A DNA stretch of 11,331 nucleotides from CAUPWF01 sp044425815 (GTDB lineage: Bacteria > Bacillota > Clostridia > Lachnospirales > Lachnospiraceae), in the NCBI GenBank assembly GCA_044425815.1, contig JAWXVA010000077.1:1-11331 (forward strand), read 5' to 3'. This document shows, in pieces, positions 7,216 through 11,331 of this stretch; position 1 is the stretch's first letter; each line of letters opens with the position of its first letter. The position numbers and the translations under genes are program-made. Below the pieces are notes generated by a model. The model made no database searches. It worked only from the letters and a program-made list of their open reading frames with translations, and was not told the DNA's origin.

Positions 7216-7244
7216 ATTATAATGCCTTTTTTCTATTTTAACAA
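7216..7244 (-). promoter_or_regulatory. Promoter of the rubredoxin operon
   Basis: TTGTTA (7244-7239) and a perfect TATAAT (7221-7216) are separated by 17 bases. The predicted start near 7209 leaves a leader of about 200 bases before the rubredoxin gene at 7000. Bases 7208-7222 resemble a PerR/Fur-type box (TTATAAT-T-AAAATGA, 11 of 14 positions of the usual inverted repeat), but in such AT-rich DNA this may be chance. Confidence 0.55.
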
Positions 7245-7485
7245 ATTTTTGAAGAAATAGCGAATACAAACAGTTTTCTCTGAAATCACTTTCTCTGATT
7301 TATATTGTTTTCACACACTAATTCCTTTGACTTTGCTACCTGTTCACTCGTAAATGGGTCAAAATATTCTTTAGTGTTACTTGATTGCAAGTATAGTCCT
7401 CTTGTATTAGATTTCTCATATACTCTTACACCACTGCAACTGTTTATCATCAGTGGTATAGATAAAATTCTATAATTGCTCACCT
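7245..7485 (-). other. Gap with one unrecognised 65-codon frame (7286-7483)
   Basis: This stretch lies between the transposase relic and the rubredoxin promoter. It contains a minus-strand frame 7286-7483 with a GTG first codon and no clear ribosome binding site. Its middle (SNTRGLYLQSSNTKEYFDPF, then TSEQVAKSKELV) looks protein-like, but I cannot assign it to a family. It may be a small gene or a decayed gene end. A 7-base inverted repeat (7430-7436 with 7451-7457) lies inside it and is too weak to name. Confidence 0.2.
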
Positions 7486-7565
7486 ATGGAATTATTGAAA
7501 CTTCAAACACACTTAAAAACCATCGCTGATAATACAGACACCCACTATTATGAGCGCCATGATAG

Positions 7566-7766
7566 GAAAAGTCAGAAAACACCCACACGGAGTCGCATGC
7601 GCAAGGTGGTGAAGTATATGGATACGAAGATTGTAATAACTGTATTCATAGAGCGAAATGCCCTTATCGATATGATGCGGATGTGATAAAGAAAAGAATA
7701 TGGTTATTAAAACAAATAAACAATAAAACACCAAGTATCTATCTTCAAATTATTATAATTCGTTGA
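7566..7766 (+). pseudogene. Probable transposase relic (IS1182-like C-terminal cysteine knuckle)
   Basis: This open stretch has no ATG and is preceded by stop codons (TGA, TAG at 7560-7565). It reads ...GGEVYGYEDCNNCIHRAKCPYRYD and then a Lys/Ile-rich tail before a TGA at 7764. The C-x2-C-x5-C pattern preceded by Tyr-Glu-Asp closely resembles the knuckle (Y-E-C-E-D-C-S-G-C-P...K-C) that precedes the last catalytic region in many IS1182-type transposases. There is no start, no complete catalytic domain and no visible terminal inverted repeats, so at most a decayed fragment remains. It is the only plus-strand coding signal in the window and sits in the gap between two operons. Assignment is from motif resemblance only. 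Confidence 0.4.
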
Positions 7767-7851
7767 TAAATACTGGATGTTTTGTATTAGGGTATGAAAC
7801 AGACTCAGATTATCCTATTTCCTAGTACCTCCACTTTGTCTGCATTCTGTA
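7767..7851. other. Short spacer with no recognised feature
   Basis: I see no gene, promoter of good quality or repeat here. It separates the transposase relic from the hairpin that follows the permease gene. Confidence 0.4.
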
Positions 7852-7880
7852 ATCACCACTATTTCTACAATAGTGATGAT
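7852..7880 (-). terminator. Hairpin after the permease gene, probable terminator
   Basis: ATCATCACTATT pairs with AATAGTGGTGAT around a 5-base loop (12 pairs, one G-U in the minus-strand RNA), beginning 8 bases after the permease stop codon. It is placed where an operon terminator is expected, but no run of U follows on the minus strand. It may be a weak terminator or an mRNA 3'-end stabiliser. Confidence 0.45.
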
Positions 7881-7888
7881 TTATCATC

Positions 7889-9094
7889 TCATGAATTTTT
7901 CATTTCTTTTTTTAATAAAAGCACAAAGATTAATGCAATAATCGAGCAACAACCACCAATTAAAAAGACTATATTCATAGTGCCACCTATTCTATCCACA
8001 AACCCTCTAATTATTGGTGCTCCTAGTGTTGCTAATACTAATCCAAACATAACATATCCGTAATTTTCTCCAGAATATTTCATTCCAAAAATGGAGCTTG
8101 TTAAAGAAGGAAAACTTCCCATGATTCCTCCGTAACAACCATATATTATAATTATTGTAATTGTAACTCCCCATGACTGAGCAAATGCTAACACATACAT
8201 CGTAATAGCACATACTATCAAAGTCCACTGCACACATATTACTCGTCCAACTTTATCTGCTAAAGTCGGTAAGGTTAATCGTGTCATTGCATTAACTACT
8301 GATCCAGCCATTACTGCACTCACGGCAATTGTACTCGGAACCCCCACACTAGTTTGATACAATTGTGAATATGGCGACATTAATAAATATGCCATTAATC
8401 CAAATAGCATCGTAGCAACCAAATAATAATATTTTTTAGTTTTTATCATTTCATGTGATGTATAACCACTATGAGCAGTGACGTCTTCATTATCAACACT
8501 TGGGTTCTCATTAGTTATTTCATTCGGCAGCGAAAAGAAAATACTAATAAATATCCAGGATAACGTAATTGCTACTCCTATTACGCATAGTGCTAATTGG
8601 GGGCCACCTTTTTCTAACAAGTACCTACTTAGTGGTGCTAGAAAAAGACCACACAATCCATTCGCTGTCACTACTACACCCGATGCAAATCCTAACTTAT
8701 TAGGAAACCATTTTTGTGCTGTTGATATAATAGTCGTATAAATCATACCTTGTCCAATCCCTTGCATTACTCCATAGCTAATATACATTGGAACTATAGA
8801 CGGTCCAATTACAAATGAAGAAATCAAAACCCCCATAGAAAAAATTCCACCACCTACAACTATCGCAATTCTCGGACTATAGCGATCTTGAATTCTTCCA
8901 CCAATGATATTCCCCAATACAAAAGTGCACATAACTAGATAAAAGCACATAGACGACTGACCTTCAGTCCATCCTGCTACATCCATTACATATGGTTGAT
9001 AAATCGACCATACATGTGGGAATCCCGTAAAAAATATAGCCAGTGCACCAAATACCATCATGTATCGGCGTTTTTTTATTTCATCTCGTGTCAT
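7889..9094 (-). CDS. MFS permease, oxalate/formate antiporter (OFA)-like
   Basis: This 401-residue membrane transporter is predicted to have 12 transmembrane helices in two halves joined by a polar cytoplasmic loop (about 191-220, rich in Asn/Asp/Glu). The first helix starts near residue 11 (YMMVFGALAIFF). The MFS loop-2/3 signature GGRIQDRYSPR is at 65-75. GQGMIYTTIISTAQKWFPNKLG (split across helices 4-5, about 114-134) carries the KWFP(D/N)(R/K)xGxAxG signature common in the OFA family. OFA members exchange or import small carboxylates (oxalate, formate, pyruvate, lactate), though many are uncharacterised, so a sugar-acid or monosaccharide substrate is possible. The frame opens at 9184, inside the alcohol dehydrogenase gene, but those extra residues are polar and lack a ribosome site; GGGAG lies 7 bases before the ATG at 9094, which starts 16 bases after the dehydrogenase stop. 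It is the last gene of the glycosidase-dehydrogenase-permease set, with a hairpin directly after. Confidence 0.88.
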   Translation of the reverse strand: MTRDEIKKRRYMMVFGALAIFFTGFPHVWSIYQPYVMDVAGWTEGQSSMCFYLVMCTFVLGNIIGGRIQDRYSPRIAIVVGGGIFSMGVLISSFVIGPSIVPMYISYGVMQGIGQGMIYTTIISTAQKWFPNKLGFASGVVVTANGLCGLFLAPLSRYLLEKGGPQLALCVIGVAITLSWIFISIFFSLPNEITNENPSVDNEDVTAHSGYTSHEMIKTKKYYYLVATMLFGLMAYLLMSPYSQLYQTSVGVPSTIAVSAVMAGSVVNAMTRLTLPTLADKVGRVICVQWTLIVCAITMYVLAFAQSWGVTITIIIIYGCYGGIMGSFPSLTSSIFGMKYSGENYGYVMFGLVLATLGAPIIRGFVDRIGGTMNIVFLIGGCCSIIALIFVLLLKKEMKNS

Positions 9095-9110
9095 TATGTT
9101 CTCCCATTTA

Positions 9111-10262
9111 TTACCATAATTCCTTGTATAATTCTTCAATATCAGACTGCGTAATTTCTCTTTGTGTATTTTGAGGACTGCCACTAATCATCGCATCACT
9201 CGCCATTTTTGAAATCATCGAGCTAAATTCTTCCTTATTCACTCCATACTCTTCCAACGTTGGTGCTTCCAACATTACAACTAATTCTTCTACCTTATCC
9301 AAAAACTTACGTCCTGCTACTTCGTCCGAATCTGTCACAGACGCAACTTTAACAGAACGACCTAACTCAGCAAATTTTTCATACGCTCCCGGAAGTGCAA
9401 AGTTAAGACACACTTTAATTAGCATCGCATTTGATAATCCATGCGCAATATGGAACAATGCACCGATTGGGCGACTCATACCGTGAATCAAAGTTACCGA
9501 TGAATTATTAAATGCCACTCCTGCTTCTAAAGCTGCCAACGACATCTGCTCTCTTGCAGCTTCATTGTTTCCTTCTTTATATACAATTGGGAGATATTCT
9601 AATATTCTTTTAACTGCTGATATTGCAAATGTATCTGACATTTTTTGAGATTTTTTTGATGTATAAGCCTCTACAGCGTGACATAGTGCATCCAAACCTG
9701 TAGCCGCAGTAATTTTAGGTGGTGCTGTCATAGTAAATTGTGGATCAATAATTGCTACATTAGGCATTAGAACTTTTCCTCTAAGAAGCATCTTAACACC
9801 TTTTTCAGTATCTGAAATAATAGTAAATTGTGTTACTTCTGACCCTGTACCTGCAGTAGTTGGTATCGCTACCATCGAAGGTAATTTACCTACTATCTCT
9901 TTACCCATGTACGACGAAATTTTATCATCTCTGTCAATCATTGCTGCAATTGCTTTCATTGCATCAATAGGACTTCCCCCACCTAACGCAACAAGAAAAT
10001 CACACGATTCTTTTTTAAAAAGACTAATTCCATCTACGAGCATTACATCTGTAGGTTCTCCGTTAATCTCTGAATATATTACGTATTCAACTCCTTTATT
10101 TTTCAATGCTTGTTCCAATTTTTCACAATTCCCTAACTGTAGCATCATCATATCTGTAACAATTAATGCTTTTTTCCCTAATTTTCCCAAAGTATCTTCT
10201 GCTAATTCTAATGCACCTATACCTGATATAATTTGGTTCGGCATAATAAATTCTCTTGCCAT
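9111..10262 (-). CDS. Iron-dependent (group III) alcohol dehydrogenase, FucO/1,3-propanediol dehydrogenase-like
   Basis: This 383-residue cytoplasmic NAD(P)-dependent enzyme reduces aldehydes to alcohols or the reverse. The N-terminal Rossmann-type domain has GGGSPID (94-100) and a TAGTGSE loop (136-142). The C-terminal helical domain carries the metal ligands in the order of the family: Asp191 and His195 in GLDALCHAVEAYTS, His260 in LIHGMSRPIG, His274 in HIAHGLSNA. These correspond to Asp196, His200, His263 and His277 of E. coli lactaldehyde reductase FucO. Length is normal. The frame extends to 10313 into the glycosidase gene; AGGAGG lies 9 bases before the ATG at 10262, which is the better start (family members begin at about this point). 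It sits 23 bases after the glycosidase and 16 before the permease, so it is co-transcribed. Substrate is unknown; disposal of a sugar-derived aldehyde is inference. Confidence 0.92.
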   Translation of the reverse strand: MAREFIMPNQIISGIGALELAEDTLGKLGKKALIVTDMMMLQLGNCEKLEQALKNKGVEYVIYSEINGEPTDVMLVDGISLFKKESCDFLVALGGGSPIDAMKAIAAMIDRDDKISSYMGKEIVGKLPSMVAIPTTAGTGSEVTQFTIISDTEKGVKMLLRGKVLMPNVAIIDPQFTMTAPPKITAATGLDALCHAVEAYTSKKSQKMSDTFAISAVKRILEYLPIVYKEGNNEAAREQMSLAALEAGVAFNNSSVTLIHGMSRPIGALFHIAHGLSNAMLIKVCLNFALPGAYEKFAELGRSVKVASVTDSDEVAGRKFLDKVEELVVMLEAPTLEEYGVNKEEFSSMISKMASDAMISGSPQNTQREITQSDIEELYKELW

Positions 10263-10285
10263 ACTTTTCTTCCTCCTACTATTTT

Positions 10286-11331
10286 TTACCAAAACCATCC
10301 TAGCCCTTGGCAATTTGATTTTGGATATGTGTGTGGAAATGCATATGGATGTCTACTATCCAAATCAAATCTTACTAAATAGTTCCATCTTGATGCACGC
10401 TCATCATAATGACAGATTCCCCATCTAATTCCTTCCAATGGAGTATTATCATTATGATCCCCTCTGAAAGCTCCAGCTCCCATAGGTGTATCGTATACAC
10501 TAGACATCACTTCAAAGTTAATACCATCTTCCGCATATTGAATTGTATCTTTTTCTGGACCATCACGATTCAAAAGTGCTGCAATTCCGTCCTTATATTT
10601 CCACAAAAGTGTTTCATGACCACTATTTGTTATCGGATTATATTCACTATGTTTGTACGGACCTAATATATTATCTGACATTGCAACACCCCATCGAGTA
10701 TCTTGACCAGAGCTTTTCAAATCACCCCGCTTAGTTGCCCCACACTTATAGTATAAATAGAATTGATTATTATAATAAAACAGCATCGGGTCATGTGTTG
10801 CCCCTACATAGGCACCATCATTATAATTTCCAAGTGAATCTCCAAACCAATTTCCTGGTTCCATGGGCTGTAAAATATCTGCCCCCGTTTTTATCCACGG
10901 TCCGTTGGGATCCTCCGCGACAGCCATCGCTACTTTCTCATTTTTCCCTGTATATATCCCTTGTGGTAGTGCTTGATACACCAAATAATATTTTCCTTCA
11001 TGTTCCATACAGTCAGGTGTGCATATTGTTCTTTCATCATATTCACCCTTGCCACCTCGATGCACCGCACACCCTTCTTCTTTCCATATAATTCCATCTT
11101 CACTAGAAGCATACCAAATATCCGCATAATCCCACGGGAATTTTTTTATTTTATCATCTCGATCCTTTGTATCCCCAAAATGAGGCCCAACCGATTTTGT
11201 ATACCATACGTAATATCTTCCATCTACACATAATATACTACTTGGATCTCTTCTATGAATACCTTCCTCATAACCGAGCCCTTTCAACTCTGTATAAATA
11301 AATCCACCAAACCATTCTTCACCATAATTTT
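10286..11331 (-). CDS. Glycoside hydrolase, GH117/GH43-like five-bladed propeller, 5' end outside window
   Basis: 347 residues are visible; the frame is open to the window edge (NYGEEWFGGFIYTELKGLGY...). The apparent TTG start at 11287 is therefore not trusted and the true start lies beyond. Propeller-type blades repeat as hydrophobic-aromatic strands: HRRDPSSILCVDGRYYVWYT (visible residues 25-44), WDYADIWYASSEDGIIWKEE, GKYYLVYQALPQGIYTG and ATHDPMLFYYNNQFYLYYK. The HRRDP and THDP aspartates and the GHE segment (237-239) are candidates for the acidic and His catalytic residues of clan GH-B/F propellers. The HRRDPS...YYVWYT opening with DIWYA(S/T)SEDG is what I recall from GH117 (alpha-1,3-L-neoagarooligosaccharide hydrolases); a GH43-related enzyme is the alternative. 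No signal peptide can be judged. It heads the alcohol dehydrogenase and permease genes, suggesting cytoplasmic breakdown of an imported oligosaccharide. Confidence 0.75.
   Translation of the reverse strand, partial: NYGEEWFGGFIYTELKGLGYEEGIHRRDPSSILCVDGRYYVWYTKSVGPHFGDTKDRDDKIKKFPWDYADIWYASSEDGIIWKEEGCAVHRGGKGEYDERTICTPDCMEHEGKYYLVYQALPQGIYTGKNEKVAMAVAEDPNGPWIKTGADILQPMEPGNWFGDSLGNYNDGAYVGATHDPMLFYYNNQFYLYYKCGATKRGDLKSSGQDTRWGVAMSDNILGPYKHSEYNPITNSGHETLLWKYKDGIAALLNRDGPEKDTIQYAEDGINFEVMSSVYDTPMGAGAFRGDHNDNTPLEGIRWGICHYDERASRWNYLVRFDLDSRHPYAFPHTYPKSNCQGLGWFW

Noticed and set aside
7430..7457. Inverted repeat ACCACTG...CAGTGGT
   Set aside because: Only 7 pairs with a 14-base loop, no T-run and no link to a gene end.
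7486..7686. Plus-strand 66-codon frame as a gene (MELLKLQTHL...)
   Set aside because: No ribosome binding site and no recognised family. The downstream part overlaps the more convincing transposase-like frame, so at most it is part of the same relic.
7513..7734. Minus-strand 73-codon frame
   Set aside because: It is antisense to the transposase-like relic; its hydrophobic stretch follows from AT-rich composition.
9095..9184. Upstream extension of the permease into the dehydrogenase gene
   Set aside because: The added residues are polar and unlike an MFS N-terminus; a proper ribosome site precedes the ATG at 9094.
10263..10313. Upstream extension of the alcohol dehydrogenase into the glycosidase gene
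   Set aside because: AGGAGG sits at the right distance from the ATG at 10262, and family members start at about that residue.
1..11331. CRISPR arrays, tRNA or rRNA genes, bacterial microcompartment shell genes
   Set aside because: None seen: no regularly spaced repeats, no cloverleaf-like or rRNA-like stretches, and no shell-protein frames near the glycyl radical enzyme.

Overview
The window is AT-rich, with strong AGGAGG-type ribosome binding sites, a sigma-A-like promoter ahead of hypE, oxygen-sensitive enzymes (a glycyl radical enzyme and its radical-SAM activase) and rubredoxin-type redox proteins. This suggests an anaerobic Firmicute, most likely a Clostridia/Lachnospiraceae-type bacterium. 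The species cannot be fixed from the sequence alone. Every convincing gene lies on the minus strand, so the window reads biologically from its right end to its left end.

Right part (11331 to 7889): a tightly spaced three-gene set. It comprises a GH117/GH43-like five-bladed propeller glycosidase (start beyond the window), a group III iron-dependent alcohol dehydrogenase of the FucO/1,3-propanediol dehydrogenase kind, and an MFS permease of the oxalate/formate antiporter (OFA) type. The gaps are 23 and 16 bases. A hairpin follows the permease directly. The set looks like a small carbohydrate- or carboxylate-use operon.

Middle gap (7888 to 7001): about 890 bases with no convincing intact gene. 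It holds a plus-strand relic that looks like the cysteine-knuckle segment of an IS1182-like transposase, a small unrecognised minus-strand reading frame, and then a good promoter with a leader of about 200 bases in front of the next operon.

Left-centre (7000 to 3759): a rubredoxin-helical-rubredoxin protein, a dicluster ferredoxin-helical-rubredoxin protein (1 base apart, translationally coupled), a monoacylglycerol-lipase-like alpha/beta hydrolase and a Gfo/Idh/MocA oxidoreductase.

Left part (3717 to 1): a new transcription unit with a near-consensus promoter and a 36-bp near-perfect palindrome over its -10/start region. It drives a glycyl radical enzyme activase (hypE) and, 4 bases on, a glycyl radical enzyme. 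The latter carries, at a uniform +1 offset, every active-site residue that I recall from Clostridioides difficile trans-4-hydroxy-L-proline dehydratase (HypD). HypD makes pyrroline-5-carboxylate, which P5C reductase (proC) normally turns into proline. No proC lies next to it here; the next gene is a pyrimidine/purine nucleoside phosphorylase (ppnP) cut by the window edge.

Most notable are the palindromic operator before hypE, the HypD unit without proC, the paired rubredoxin fusion proteins, and the GH117-like cassette in a non-marine-looking genome.
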